This document shows positions 36,123 to 45,218 of a DNA stretch of 64,000 nucleotides, piece after piece. The notes under the pieces are model-generated. The model was not told the DNA's origin, searched no databases, and saw only the letters and a program-made list of their open reading frames with translations. The position numbers and the translations under genes are program-made. This DNA comes from Edaphobacter modestus (GTDB lineage: Bacteria > Acidobacteriota > Terriglobia > Terriglobales > Acidobacteriaceae). The DNA lies in NCBI RefSeq assembly GCF_004217555.1, contig NZ_SHKW01000001.1, forward strand, positions 1,054,001 through 1,118,000. The letters are read 5' to 3'. How positions within the stretch are numbered: position 1 is the stretch's first letter; every line of letters begins with the position of its first letter.

Positions 36123-36232
36123 TTGGACAACCTTTTTCTTGCATCCTCCACTCCACCGGGATACCCTTAGATAAGAGTTCGGCAGAAACGAACGGCACTC
36201 TGCCCCACACTGTAGCGCGAGGTTTCTATTTC

Positions 36233-36631
36233 ATGCGGCCAGGCCGACTCCTAAGCTCTGTTTTGCTTCTAGCAACTGCACTTACCCCCTGCGTGGCCAA
36301 GACCAAACGTCGCGCAACAACCAAGCCGGCAGCAAAACATCTCGGCCAGCGCTCGATCGACGACAGCCGCGCCACCCAGATTCAACAGGCCCTCGTGCAT
36401 TCCGGCTACATGACCGAACCGAGTGGTCACTGGGATTCGGCTACAGAGAGCGCCATGCAGAAGTTTCAGGCCGACAATGGCTGGCAGACGAAGCTGATGC
36501 CCGACTCCCGCGCCATCATCAAGCTCGGCCTGGGGCCATCGCAAGCTGCTTCCCTTCCGGCGGCTGCAACAGTCTCCGCATCGCAGACGGTCGCTGAGAG
36601 CTCTGCCGATGCCAATCCTTCTCAACGGTAG
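36233..36631 (+). CDS. Secreted peptidoglycan-binding-domain protein
   Basis: This 132-residue protein has a signal peptide (MRPGRLLSSVLLLATALTPCVA) and a basic linker. A single PG_binding_1-type domain at about residues 45-105 follows (TQIQQALVHSGYMTEPSGHWDSATESAMQKFQADNGW), with the helix and QxFQxxxG pattern of this fold. An Ala/Ser-rich tail ends it. It should bind peptidoglycan in the periplasm and has no enzymatic domain. It is convergent with the MshEN gene across a shared terminator. Confidence 0.85.
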   Translation: MRPGRLLSSVLLLATALTPCVAKTKRRATTKPAAKHLGQRSIDDSRATQIQQALVHSGYMTEPSGHWDSATESAMQKFQADNGWQTKLMPDSRAIIKLGLGPSQAASLPAAATVSASQTVAESSADANPSQR

Positions 36632-36689
36632 AGTTTCCCGGTTATCGTTGGACCCCACCTCTCACTAAAAAGCAATCCCCTAAAATGAA

Positions 36690-36718
36690 CTGCCCTCGCG
36701 AATGCGAGGGCAGCTTTC
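36690..36718. terminator. Terminator between convergent genes
   Basis: A perfect 10-bp stem (CTGCCCTCGC with GCGAGGGCAG, loop GAAT) is followed by CTTTCT on the plus strand, and on the minus strand by TTCATTTT. It separates the PG-binding gene from the end of the flagellar block. Confidence 0.8.
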
Positions 36719-36732
36719 TATGCGGTCCGGCT

Positions 36733-37653
36733 CTACTGTTCGATGGTGAAAACGTAATCAAGCATGTCTTCACCATGGAGAGGCAGAGTGCCATGGTGGC
36801 CTTTTGTTCCTGTCTCCAGCCAGAAACGCAGCCAATAGCGATGGTGAACGCGGACCAGCTTCGAGGCAACCGGCTGCTTCTGTTCGAGCAGTGCGGTGAT
36901 CTTTGCAGCCATGGCATCGGTCTCTCCGCAGGCCTCCTCCCTCAGTTCCACGCCGTTGTTTCCGAGCAGGGCGATACGACTCGCCAGATATTCTTCCGTC
37001 TTCATCAGGCCGCTTTCAACCTTCAGTCCAGTCATCTGCTCCAGCGCGAACGCAACCGTGGCGTCCAGCCGGTCTTCAAATCCCAGATAGAGGATTCGGG
37101 ATCCGGCAACCCTGAGCGGTAAGGCGCCCCACTGTTCGACGAAGATCTTCGGGGCAACCAGTGCCATCTCACGTGGGGAGAAGCCATTGGCGTTCAACAC
37201 AGGGCAGCTCCACTGCAGGCTGAGGCCGCGCGTAATCTTGTCTGCCTCTATACCGCACTCGGCCACCAGCACTTCACCGATGCGGCCGCCCTGTTGGCGC
37301 TGAACGTCGAGCGCATATTGCAGCTGTGGATGCGTGATCCATCCCTGCGCCAGCAGAAGTAAGCCGAGAGGCATCCGATGGTTGTGCTGCATCGACGCAT
37401 TCGTCATTTGGCTTGCAGATTCGCGCCGTACCGCCGTTCTTACGATCTCTAGGACACATCGTCCGTTGCAGCCCCATTGATCCTCAAAGATCGGCCGCTT
37501 GCGGCTGCGCCACGGGGCCGTCCATGTTGTCGCACACTGTTGGCTTGCACAGGTTCGCGGCGGGATGGGGGCTAACCTGGGAACGCCGCTCGAAGTGCGA
37601 TAGCTATCTTCATCCCAGGAGATTGGACTGCCAGGCTGTATGGAAGTCCCCAT
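36733..37653 (-). CDS. MshEN-domain protein with Cys4 N-terminus, last gene of the flagellar block
   Basis: The ATG at 37653 gives 306 residues. Cysteines 35, 40, 62 and 66 (RTCASQQC and GCNGRC) could bind zinc. Then two tandem repeats match the MshEN pattern known from GspE/PilB-type ATPases: PLGLLLLAQGWITHPQLQYALDVQ at about 95-118 and RIGEVLVAECGIEADKITRGLSLQ at about 124-147. In known proteins this motif pair binds c-di-GMP, though the first repeat has Pro in place of the usual Arg. The rest (about 150-306) resembles the remainder of a GspE N-terminal domain. There is no ATPase. It follows fliN by 20 bases. The frame opens at 37686, which would overlap fliN. Confidence 0.7.
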   Translation of the reverse strand: MGTSIQPGSPISWDEDSYRTSSGVPRLAPIPPRTCASQQCATTWTAPWRSRKRPIFEDQWGCNGRCVLEIVRTAVRRESASQMTNASMQHNHRMPLGLLLLAQGWITHPQLQYALDVQRQQGGRIGEVLVAECGIEADKITRGLSLQWSCPVLNANGFSPREMALVAPKIFVEQWGALPLRVAGSRILYLGFEDRLDATVAFALEQMTGLKVESGLMKTEEYLASRIALLGNNGVELREEACGETDAMAAKITALLEQKQPVASKLVRVHHRYWLRFWLETGTKGHHGTLPLHGEDMLDYVFTIEQ

Positions 37654-37673
37654 GGGATCCGCTTCCGTTCGCT

Positions 37674-37982
37674 TTAGAAAAAGCATCGTATGCTCTCCAG
37701 CCGCAGTTGCGGCGCCGCTACTTCCGTTACACGCAGAGCGAAGTTGCCGTTCATCACAACGACCTCTCCGCGTGCAACGATCCTGTCCCCTACTACCAGA
37801 TCGACCGGTTCCGTCACATGGCGGTCGAGCTCGACTACAGTTCCCGGACCGAGTTCCAGTACTTCATGCAGTGCCATCTCTCGCGCACCGAACCGGAGTG
37901 TTGCATCCAGATCGATATCGCACAACAAGTCCATCTTCGACTCGCGTCCCGTATTCGCTGCCTCAATTCCTGCCTGTTCCAT
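37674..37982 (-). CDS. fliN: Flagellar motor switch protein FliN
   Basis: This 102-residue protein is almost a single SpoA (C-ring) domain. The segment DATLRFGAREMALHEVLELGPGTVVELDRHVTEPVDLVVGDRIVARGEVVVMNGNFALRVTEV follows the FliN consensus closely. FliN forms the lower ring of the rotor with FliM. It lies 13 bases after fliM. A second, more divergent SpoA protein is encoded at 45524-45868. Confidence 0.92.
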   Translation of the reverse strand: MEQAGIEAANTGRESKMDLLCDIDLDATLRFGAREMALHEVLELGPGTVVELDRHVTEPVDLVVGDRIVARGEVVVMNGNFALRVTEVAAPQLRLESIRCFF

Positions 37983-37995
37983 CTCGCTCTCCTGT

Positions 37996-38997
37996 TTAGT
38001 TCACACGTGCCTGCGCTACGGAGTGGAGCGACCCATTTGCCATCGCTCCCTGAATCAAACCTTCCAGCCTCGCTCCGCGATGTTCTCCGCTTCTCACAGG
38101 GCTTGCCTTGGCCATCGTCAGTCCGCCGACGACCAAGTCGGAGGTCTCGTGTCGCGCCACCGGTAGCCGAAGGACCATTCCGGGTTCAAGCGCAACGATG
38201 TCTTTGGCACGCAGACGAGCCGCAGGAAGCTGCAGCAGCACCTCCACCTTCGACTCAGCCAGCAGCTCTCGCATCCGGGCCGCCGACTCCTTCGATCTGC
38301 GCCGTGGCCGGTCGCCCTCCGCAATCAAACGACGCAGGATCGCATTCAACACGACCGCCGGCAGACAGAGGTTGACGACTCCCTGCACCTCGGGCATTCG
38401 TATCTCGAAGCTCACGCATAACGTCTTCTCGCCCAGGGTCATCGTTCGGGCTGCCTGCGCTTCAGTCTCGCGTTTTTCAAACGCGAACTCGAGACCCACC
38501 GCCTGCCAGGCCAGGGTCAGCTCCTGCACGATCATCTCGATGACCGCCCGCATGATGGCTTCTTCAATGTCGGTGGGCTCGCGCCGTGGCGCTGCGCGGC
38601 CGACACCGCCAAGCAGGACGTCCACTACCGGCGCTACCAGCGCCAGGTCCAGTTCGAGCAGTCCAACCGCTCCCAAGGGCTCCAGACGCAGGGAGCAGAT
38701 GTAGGCCATCGCGGAGAGCCTCTCCAGAAATTCGCTGAAGGGAAGCTGCTCGCCCGCGACCAGCTTCACGCGAAACGGCATCCGAAGCCAGGCTCCCATG
38801 GAGTGCATCAGGTTCCTCGCAAACAGGTCGTTCACCGTAGTGATGGCTCGCAGCTGGTCGTTGCTGATCTGTCCGGCGCGGCTGAAGACATACTTCTCCG
38901 GCCCCTTGTCTACTTCAACCTTGGTCGACTTCGCCGATGCGTTTGCCGCTGCGGCAAACAGCGCGTCGATATCATCCTGTCCGAGATTCTTTTCCAT
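37996..38997 (-). CDS. fliM: Flagellar motor switch protein FliM
   Basis: This 333-residue protein is the CheY-P-binding rotor subunit. The N-terminal LGQDDIDALFAAA motif is the CheY-binding segment. The middle domain starts YVFSRAGQISNDQLRAITTVNDLFARNL, and the SpoA domain at about 250-315 (KVEVLLQLPAARLRAKDIVALEPGMVLRLP) docks to FliN. Its position after fliA, far from fliL and from the first fliN-like gene, is unusual since fliM commonly follows fliL. Confidence 0.95.
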   Translation of the reverse strand: MEKNLGQDDIDALFAAAANASAKSTKVEVDKGPEKYVFSRAGQISNDQLRAITTVNDLFARNLMHSMGAWLRMPFRVKLVAGEQLPFSEFLERLSAMAYICSLRLEPLGAVGLLELDLALVAPVVDVLLGGVGRAAPRREPTDIEEAIMRAVIEMIVQELTLAWQAVGLEFAFEKRETEAQAARTMTLGEKTLCVSFEIRMPEVQGVVNLCLPAVVLNAILRRLIAEGDRPRRRSKESAARMRELLAESKVEVLLQLPAARLRAKDIVALEPGMVLRLPVARHETSDLVVGGLTMAKASPVRSGEHRGARLEGLIQGAMANGSLHSVAQARVN

Positions 38998-39034
38998 CGT
39001 TCCTCTCCTTCATCCACCGCAGCCGAGGTTCCGG

Positions 39035-39952
39035 TCAGCGCTCCGTTGCGCGCCGTCTACGTTCTGTCTTTGAACTCTTCTCTGTACTGGCGGTCCGCAA
39101 TCCGGCAAGCGAGCTTCGCAACCGCAGCACGGCCGAGGAGTGAATCTGAGATACGCGTGATTCCACGACTCCCAGCGTGAGACCGATCTCTTTCATCGTC
39201 AGCTCTTCGTAGTAGTAGAGCGTCAGCACCATGCGCTCCTTCTCCGGCAGTTCGTCGATCGCATCCGTCAGTCGCTGCTTCATCTCGCCCTTCAGGCAGC
39301 GAAATAACGGGTCTTCTTCGGGCGATCCTGGGATGTAGGCCAGTTCTTCGTCCCCCGAGTCCTCGGACCGCTCCATATGGAGGCTTCCGATCTCCAGCCC
39401 CTTCAGGTCTCCCAGCAGCTGCTGGTACTCGGCGAGGGTCAGCTTCATCTCCGAGGCGATCTCCTGCTCCGATGGAGCACGTCGCAACCGCTGCGTCACG
39501 GCGCGGATGGCCTCTTCAACAGCCCTGCCCTTGCGCCTCAGCTCACGCGGACTCCAGTCCAGTGTTCGCAGCGAATCGAGAATAGCGCCGCGTATCCGAA
39601 ACTGTGCGTAGCTTTTAAACTGCACCTTCTTGGTGAGATCGAACTTTGAGAATGCATCGATCAAACCCACGACGCCCGCCGAAACCAGATCATCCAGATC
39701 GACATGCTGCGGCAGCCGCTCATGGATGCGGCGAGCGATATATCGAACCGTGGGGAGATGCTCCATCAACAGTAGATCCCGCTCGTTCGCGGACGCTGTT
39801 CCTACCGATTGATCTGAGCCCGCTGCGGGTTCTGTAAACAACTTACCTGCAGACATCTCGCCGGCCTCCTCATTTCCCTCTGCAAACCACTGCGGTCTGC
39901 CTGCACATGCTTCCGCCGCAACGTCGAGCGGTATGGTTCGTCCTGCGTTCAT
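39035..39952 (-). CDS. fliA: RNA polymerase sigma factor FliA (sigma-28)
   Basis: This 305-residue protein is a flagellar sigma-70-family factor. Region 2 contains VRYIARRIHERLPQHVDLDDLVSAGVVGLIDAFSKFD and VQFKSYAQFRIRGAILDSLRTLDWSPRELRRK, which are FliA hallmarks. Region 3 is QRLRRAPSEQEIASEM, and region 4 is DELPEKERMVLTLYYYEELTMKEIGLTLGVVESRVSQIHSSAVLRLR. An extra 55 residues lie before region 2. It should transcribe the flgM operon at 4.7 kb and be held back by FlgM. It lies between flhA and fliM. Confidence 0.95.
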   Translation of the reverse strand: MNAGRTIPLDVAAEACAGRPQWFAEGNEEAGEMSAGKLFTEPAAGSDQSVGTASANERDLLLMEHLPTVRYIARRIHERLPQHVDLDDLVSAGVVGLIDAFSKFDLTKKVQFKSYAQFRIRGAILDSLRTLDWSPRELRRKGRAVEEAIRAVTQRLRRAPSEQEIASEMKLTLAEYQQLLGDLKGLEIGSLHMERSEDSGDEELAYIPGSPEEDPLFRCLKGEMKQRLTDAIDELPEKERMVLTLYYYEELTMKEIGLTLGVVESRVSQIHSSAVLRLRSSLAGLRTASTEKSSKTERRRRATER

Positions 39953-40006
39953 CCTTGCCTCCGTCCTTCAAACACCGACTCCAGTTGTTGCTGTTCCTGC
40001 CTGCTC

Positions 40007-42112
40007 TTAGCCGACCGTGCCTATGCTTCTGACCCTCACCTCTGGTGGAATCTCCACCGGCGAGAGGACGGTTACCTTGGGAAGAAAGGGCTCCAGCCAA
40101 CGCCGCACGTGATAACGCGCCGGACTCGGACATAAGAGCACGGGGAGGGCCGATCCTGGCACGGTTCCGGTTAACCGCTTCACAGAATCCACAAGCCGCC
40201 GCAGGAAATCCGCAGGGAGTCCGGCGCTGCGGGAGCCGTCGCCGAGCAGCAGCCCTGCGCTCTGCGGGTCGAAGGTGTTGATAAGCTCGCTCTCGACTGC
40301 CTGTTCCAGCATTAGGACCTTGAGCCCGCCATCACTCTCGAGTAGTGGATGCACCAGCCCGCGACCAAGCGACTGGCGTGCGGCTTCAACCAGATGAACC
40401 AGGTTTTTCGACTGCTGTGCCGACTCCACAAGGGATTCGAGGATCGCTCCCAGGTCGCGGATCGACACCTGCTCGCGCAACAGCTGTTGCAGAACGCGCT
40501 GCACCTCGCCGAGAGACAAGAGCTTCGGAACCAGCTCCTCCACCAGCTTCGGATGGCTCTCATTCATGCTGTCCAGAAGACGCTTCACCTCCTGTCGTCC
40601 CAACAGCTCATGCGCATGGCGCCGAATCAGCTCTCCCATATGGGTTCCGATCACGGTCGTCTGGTCGACCACAGAGTAGCCTGACGCGAGCGCCTGTTCT
40701 TCCAGTCCCTGCTGGATCCACCGCGCATTCACACCGAAGGCAGGCTCCCTGGTCTCGACACCGGGAAGCGGCCGCGCCTTCGGATCCGCGTTCACAGCCA
40801 GCAGGCAGTTCTGCTCCGTCTGCCAGCGAGCGATCTCTACACCTCGCAGGCTCACAACATACTCGCGCGGCTTCAGGCGCAGATTGTCCGTGATGTGGAC
40901 AGAGGGAACGATGAAGCCCAACTCCGTTGCCAGGTGCCGGCGGAGCGCGCGCACGCGGTTCAGCATCTGCCCGCCCTGTTTTTCGTCCACGAGGGAGATC
41001 AGCTGAAAGCCGATCTCCAGTGTCAGTTCGTCGATCTTCAACAGCGAAGCGAGGTTCTCTCCCGTTGCGGCCGCGGCGGCCTTTGCCTTGCCCGCAGGCA
41101 TGGAATCCGCCTCGGCTCCCGCGGTCTGCGGCTGCGCCGCCGGCAGCTTCCGGGCGATCAGAGCTACACCCGCCGCCATTAACACGAACGCCAGCTTCGG
41201 CAAGCCGGGAATCAGGGCCAAAGCAATCAGGACGCCGCACGCGATCCACAACGTGTTCCGCCCCTTGAGCAACTGTGCTCCCAGCTCCTGGTCGAGAGCC
41301 CCCGAAGAAGAGGCTCGCGTCAACACCATGCCTCCGGCTACCGAGACCAGGAGACTCGGGATCATCGTCACCAGGCCATCGCCCACAGTGAGGATGGTGT
41401 ACGTCTTCACCGCCGTCGCCAGGTCCGCGCCCTGCTGAATCACACCGATCAGCAGACCAGCGACAATATTGATCACCGTTATCAGGATCGTCGCCATCGA
41501 ATCGCGTTGATTGAATCGCGCGGCGCCATCCATTGCGCCGTAGAACTCGGCTTCGCGCGCGATCGCCTGCCGCCGCTTGCGGGCCTGTTGCTCGTCGATG
41601 AGCCCGGCGTTCATATCCGCGTCGATCGCCATCTGCTTGCCCGGTAGAGCATCGAGCGTGAAGCGTGCCGTTACCTCGGCGGTCCTCACCGCGCCATGGC
41701 TTATCACGAGAAACTGGATCGCAATCAACGCGAGAAACAGGACGAAGCCGACGACGTAGTTGCCCCCGACGACAAACTGCCCGAACGCCTCGATCACCGA
41801 GCCCGCGGCCGCCGTGCCTTCATGGCCGTGCAGCAGAATTCTCCTGCTCGAGGCAAGATTCAGCGACAGCCGGAACAACGTCAGCAACAAAAGCAGCGTA
41901 GGAAATACCGAGAAGTCCACCGCCCGCCGCACCTGCACTGCCGTAAGAAACACGATCACCGATGCGGTAATCGAAGCGGCCAGCAGCAGATCCAGCACGA
42001 AGCTCGGAATGGGAATCAGCATCACAAAGACCACGCTGATCGCCGCCACCGGCAAAATAAACGCCTGCATCTTCGCGGGCGTCCAGCCACCCGCCGTCTT
42101 TACTGCGCTCAC
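40007..42112 (-). CDS. flhA: Flagellar type III export gate protein FlhA
   Basis: This 701-residue protein forms the nonameric export-gate ring. Eight membrane helices occupy about residues 15-310, with the FHIPEP signature RLSLNLASSRRILLHG and the loop GKQMAIDADMNAGLIDEQQARKRR. The cytoplasmic domain runs from about 345. The start is GTG at 42112, overlapping the flhB stop by four bases. No flhF or flhG follows it; the next gene, fliA, is 54 bases on. Confidence 0.96.
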   Translation of the reverse strand: MSAVKTAGGWTPAKMQAFILPVAAISVVFVMLIPIPSFVLDLLLAASITASVIVFLTAVQVRRAVDFSVFPTLLLLLTLFRLSLNLASSRRILLHGHEGTAAAGSVIEAFGQFVVGGNYVVGFVLFLALIAIQFLVISHGAVRTAEVTARFTLDALPGKQMAIDADMNAGLIDEQQARKRRQAIAREAEFYGAMDGAARFNQRDSMATILITVINIVAGLLIGVIQQGADLATAVKTYTILTVGDGLVTMIPSLLVSVAGGMVLTRASSSGALDQELGAQLLKGRNTLWIACGVLIALALIPGLPKLAFVLMAAGVALIARKLPAAQPQTAGAEADSMPAGKAKAAAAATGENLASLLKIDELTLEIGFQLISLVDEKQGGQMLNRVRALRRHLATELGFIVPSVHITDNLRLKPREYVVSLRGVEIARWQTEQNCLLAVNADPKARPLPGVETREPAFGVNARWIQQGLEEQALASGYSVVDQTTVIGTHMGELIRRHAHELLGRQEVKRLLDSMNESHPKLVEELVPKLLSLGEVQRVLQQLLREQVSIRDLGAILESLVESAQQSKNLVHLVEAARQSLGRGLVHPLLESDGGLKVLMLEQAVESELINTFDPQSAGLLLGDGSRSAGLPADFLRRLVDSVKRLTGTVPGSALPVLLCPSPARYHVRRWLEPFLPKVTVLSPVEIPPEVRVRSIGTVG

Positions 42113-43251
42113 ATCCCACCTCCCACTCCACGCATTCCCATGACCATCGCTGTCGGGTAGTTATTCCTTGTTTGTGCCGGAGGCGACTGGCGCTGCCTGC
42201 GCATCCGCTCTTCCACCTTCTGCCGGTACAGGTAAGCCAGAATTCCCGCCACGGCCGAGTACAGCTCGAATGGAATCGAATGACCCGGCTCGACCATCCT
42301 GTACAGACTCCTTGCCAGTGGAGGGTTTTCAATGATCGGAACTCCGGCCCACTTCGCCTCTTCGCGGATCTCCGCCGCGAACAGATCGCGCCCCTTGGCA
42401 AGCACCACCGGAGCCTGCATCGTCTCGAAGCTGAACTCGAGCGCAACCGCATAATGCGTCGGATTTGTAATCACGACGCTGGCGCGGGACATATCGGCCT
42501 TTACCTTGCGCCTGCGCATCGCGTGCTGGATCTGGCGGATCTTTCCCTTGATCTCCGGATTCCCCATCGAATCTCTCAGTTCTTCGCGGATCTCCTGCTT
42601 GCTCATCTTCAGCCGCTCGTTCCAGCTTCGCCATTCGATCGCGTAATCCAACGCCGACCACGCCAGCATCAGCCATGCAGCATCGAGGGCCAGCCCATAC
42701 GCACTCGAAAAGGTCGTCGGCAGCCGAACCATGCTCATCGCCGGCATCGAGAGCATCGTCGCCTTCAGCGTGCTCCACCCCAGGGCCACCATGACCGTTG
42801 CAGGGACCAGCGATTTCACAAGCCGCATCGCCTGCCGCAGACTGAAGAGATTCTTGAGGTTCGACGCAGGATTCAGGCGCGAAAACTTCGGCTCAACTGC
42901 GCTCGCATAAATCTGCACCCCACCCGCTTGCGCCACACCTGCCATCAGCGCACAACCGAAGCTCGCGGTTAGCACCAGACCCACCGGCAGCAGAGCAGGC
43001 TGAATCATGTGACGCACCGCCTCGATCCATCCTCGTTCGCCACTCACCTCGCCAACTCCGGCCGACCGCAGGCTTTCGAGATACACCTTGCCCCAGCTTC
43101 CTTGGAATCCATGTGCCGTTGCACCCAGCATCAGCACGCCGCCCAGCATGGCCATCGCGGAGAGCAGCTCACGGCTGCGAACACCGTCGCCCTTCTCTCT
43201 GGCTTTTTTCTTCCGTTGCGGTGTCGCCTTCTCGGTTGCCTGTCCGCTCAT
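42109..43251 (-). CDS. flhB: Flagellar export switch protein FlhB
   Basis: This 380-residue protein switches export from hook to filament substrates. The N-terminus EKATPQRKKKAREKGDGVRSREL is typical, four hydrophobic segments follow, and the autocleavage motif NPTH is present (VVITNPTHYAVALEF). The C-terminal tail after ILAYLYRQKVEERM is Gln/Pro-rich. It overlaps fliR and flhA by four bases each, so the three are translationally coupled. Confidence 0.95.
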   Translation of the reverse strand: MSGQATEKATPQRKKKAREKGDGVRSRELLSAMAMLGGVLMLGATAHGFQGSWGKVYLESLRSAGVGEVSGERGWIEAVRHMIQPALLPVGLVLTASFGCALMAGVAQAGGVQIYASAVEPKFSRLNPASNLKNLFSLRQAMRLVKSLVPATVMVALGWSTLKATMLSMPAMSMVRLPTTFSSAYGLALDAAWLMLAWSALDYAIEWRSWNERLKMSKQEIREELRDSMGNPEIKGKIRQIQHAMRRRKVKADMSRASVVITNPTHYAVALEFSFETMQAPVVLAKGRDLFAAEIREEAKWAGVPIIENPPLARSLYRMVEPGHSIPFELYSAVAGILAYLYRQKVEERMRRQRQSPPAQTRNNYPTAMVMGMRGVGGGM

Positions 43252-44030
43252 GCCTTCGCGATCAACCTTCCCGCCGCATCCAGAAGCGCCGTAAAGTGGC
43301 CTTCAATCCAACCCGGCCACAACGCCAGGCTCCCCACCAACACGCCGAAGGAGACCAGCGTCTTCACAGGAATTCCAAGCACCATCGCCGGAAGCTGCGG
43401 AGCCATCCGGCTCACCAGGGCAATCGTGATCTCGACAACCAATGCCGCTGCGATCACCGGCGCAGCAAGCTGCAAGCCTGCAAGAAAGATCCCTCCCGCC
43501 ATCCCCGCCACGGCCACGCCTGTCTTCGCCTGAATCATCGCGTGCCCCACTGGAACCGATCGAAAGCTGCTCACCATCGCGGCCAGCAAAGTTCGATCCA
43601 GTCCGGCTCCGATCAGAACCAGCAGGCCGAGCCAGTTCAACATCTGCCCCAGCACCGGGGTCTCGATCTTCGAGTTCGGGTCCAGCAGGTTCACAAGCGA
43701 AAAGCTGAACTGCATTCCCAGCAGAGTTCCGGCAAACATCAGGGCTTCATTGAGCATCATCAGAGCAAGTCCGAAGACAAGCCCGACGCCCAGCTCACCC
43801 AGCACCGCCATCATGTCCAGTGAGGACCTCGCATCCGGCACAGCACCAACAGCAGGCGCCAGCAACAGGGTCACTGCGAAGACAAAGCCCGCCTTGATGC
43901 GGGGAGCAATGGCAACGGAGGAAAAGAGCGGGGCGAACACCATCAGCCCACTCATCCGAATCATCACCAGCAGCGCGACCGTAAGGAACCGTGGCCAATC
44001 TACCGGAATCGTCTTTGTCAGTTCGTCCAT
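43248..44030 (-). CDS. fliR: Flagellar export protein FliR
   Basis: This is a 260-residue inner-membrane component of the FliPQR export core. Hydrophobic helices begin WPRFLTVALLVMIRMSGLMVFAPLF, a typical FliR N-terminus, and SFSLVNLLDPNSKIETPVLGQMLNWLGLLVLI is a family hallmark. The ATG at 44030 (MDELTKTIP) is three bases after the fliQ stop and is preferred to the upstream frame opening at 44102, which overlaps fliQ. Confidence 0.94.
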   Translation of the reverse strand: MDELTKTIPVDWPRFLTVALLVMIRMSGLMVFAPLFSSVAIAPRIKAGFVFAVTLLLAPAVGAVPDARSSLDMMAVLGELGVGLVFGLALMMLNEALMFAGTLLGMQFSFSLVNLLDPNSKIETPVLGQMLNWLGLLVLIGAGLDRTLLAAMVSSFRSVPVGHAMIQAKTGVAVAGMAGGIFLAGLQLAAPVIAAALVVEITIALVSRMAPQLPAMVLGIPVKTLVSFGVLVGSLALWPGWIEGHFTALLDAAGRLIAKA

Positions 44031-44032
44031 CT

Positions 44033-44317
44033 CTATCCCAGATATCGGTGAAAGTCGTGAAACAGACGGATCGAGTACTCCACCATCCGGTGAATCATCC
44101 ACGGCAGTGCAAGCATGGAGACGACGAATACCACCACCAGTCGCGGCACCGCAGTCAGCGTCTGCTCCTGCACACCGGTAAGCGTCTGCGCCAGGCTCAC
44201 CAGCAGACTCACAAGGCAGGCGCTGATCAGCAGCGGCGCACTCAGCAACATCGCCTCCACAAGCAGCCTGCGCATCATTTCGACGGTCTGATCCGGTCCC
44301 ATCCTGTTCCTCTCCAC
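44033..44317 (-). CDS. fliQ: Flagellar export protein FliQ
   Basis: This 94-residue protein has two membrane helices (LLVEAMLLSAPLLISACLVSLLVSLAQTLTGVQEQTLTAVPRLVVVFVVSMLALPWMIHRMVEY). The TGVQEQTL loop between them is the FliQ signature. It lies directly between fliP and fliR, as usual. A GGAGAGG-type ribosome site precedes the ATG. Confidence 0.95.
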   Translation of the reverse strand: MERNRMGPDQTVEMMRRLLVEAMLLSAPLLISACLVSLLVSLAQTLTGVQEQTLTAVPRLVVVFVVSMLALPWMIHRMVEYSIRLFHDFHRYLG

Positions 44318-44318
44318 T

Positions 44319-45218
44319 TCAAAAACTCTTGATCAACTGGTCTGCCAGCAGGTTCCATCCATCGACCATCACGAACAGAAGAATCTTCAGCGGTGTCGAG
44401 ATCACCACCGGCGGAAGCTGCATCATTCCGATCGACGTGGTTATGCTCGCCACCACCAGGTCCACCAGCAGGAACGGAAGAAAGAGCACCGCACCGATCT
44501 GAAACCCGGCCTTCAGCTCACTCAAAATATAAGCAGGTACAACCACCTGCACGGGAAGATCGTCCTTGGTCTGGGGTCGCGCGGTCATTCCCGCCGACGC
44601 GAAGACCGCGAGATCCTTCTCGCGCGCATAGCGCAGCATGTATTGCTTGACCGGCTGGATGCCGCGGCTCAGCGCATCCTCGCCCGAGATCGTTCCCGCA
44701 CGATAGGGATTCACTGCCTGCTGCTCCACCTGCAGCAGAACCGGAGTCATCAGGAACCACGTCATCATCAGCGCAAGCCCCATCAGCACCTGGTTCGAAG
44801 GCGCAGTCTGCGTTCCCAGCGCCTGTCGCAGGAAGTGAAAGACCACCAGCAGACGCACCAGCGGCGTGATCGAAAGCAGCAGCGCCGGAATCAATGTGAG
44901 CAGCGTGAGTCCGAGCACAATCGACCACGGTACGCTGTGATTGATCTTCATCGCATCTTCGATGGACTCCTTCGCATGGATCGCAGGAGCAGTCTCCTTT
45001 GCGGTCGAGGCCTCATGCGAAGCGGTCTTACGGGGATCCGTCTTGCCCGTTGCCTTCCTGTTGCCTTCATGCGCTGTGCGCAGTGCCACTGGTTGACGCT
45101 TTACCCAGAACGAGTCCGTCCGGTTTCGCGCGACCTGTGTTCCGGTCTGCCCGAACAGCAATGGCCCACACCATCCCAGCAAAGCCGCCAGGCATACCAC
45201 TGCACGTCTTACCCGCAT
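44319..45218 (-). CDS. fliP: Flagellar export protein FliP, extended N-terminus
   Basis: This 299-residue protein has a cleavable signal (MRVRRAVVCLAALLGWCGPLLFG), then a Lys/Thr/Ala-rich extension to about residue 90. The four-helix FliP core follows: LGLTLLTLIPALLLSITPLVRLLVVFHFLRQALGTQTAPSNQVLMGLALMMTWFLM, later FQIGAVLFLPFLLVDLVVASI and MMQLPPVVISTPLKILLFVMVDGWNLL. Usual FliP is about 245 residues, so the extension is an oddity. Its start overlaps the fliO end by 10 bases. Confidence 0.95.
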   Translation of the reverse strand: MRVRRAVVCLAALLGWCGPLLFGQTGTQVARNRTDSFWVKRQPVALRTAHEGNRKATGKTDPRKTASHEASTAKETAPAIHAKESIEDAMKINHSVPWSIVLGLTLLTLIPALLLSITPLVRLLVVFHFLRQALGTQTAPSNQVLMGLALMMTWFLMTPVLLQVEQQAVNPYRAGTISGEDALSRGIQPVKQYMLRYAREKDLAVFASAGMTARPQTKDDLPVQVVVPAYILSELKAGFQIGAVLFLPFLLVDLVVASITTSIGMMQLPPVVISTPLKILLFVMVDGWNLLADQLIKSF

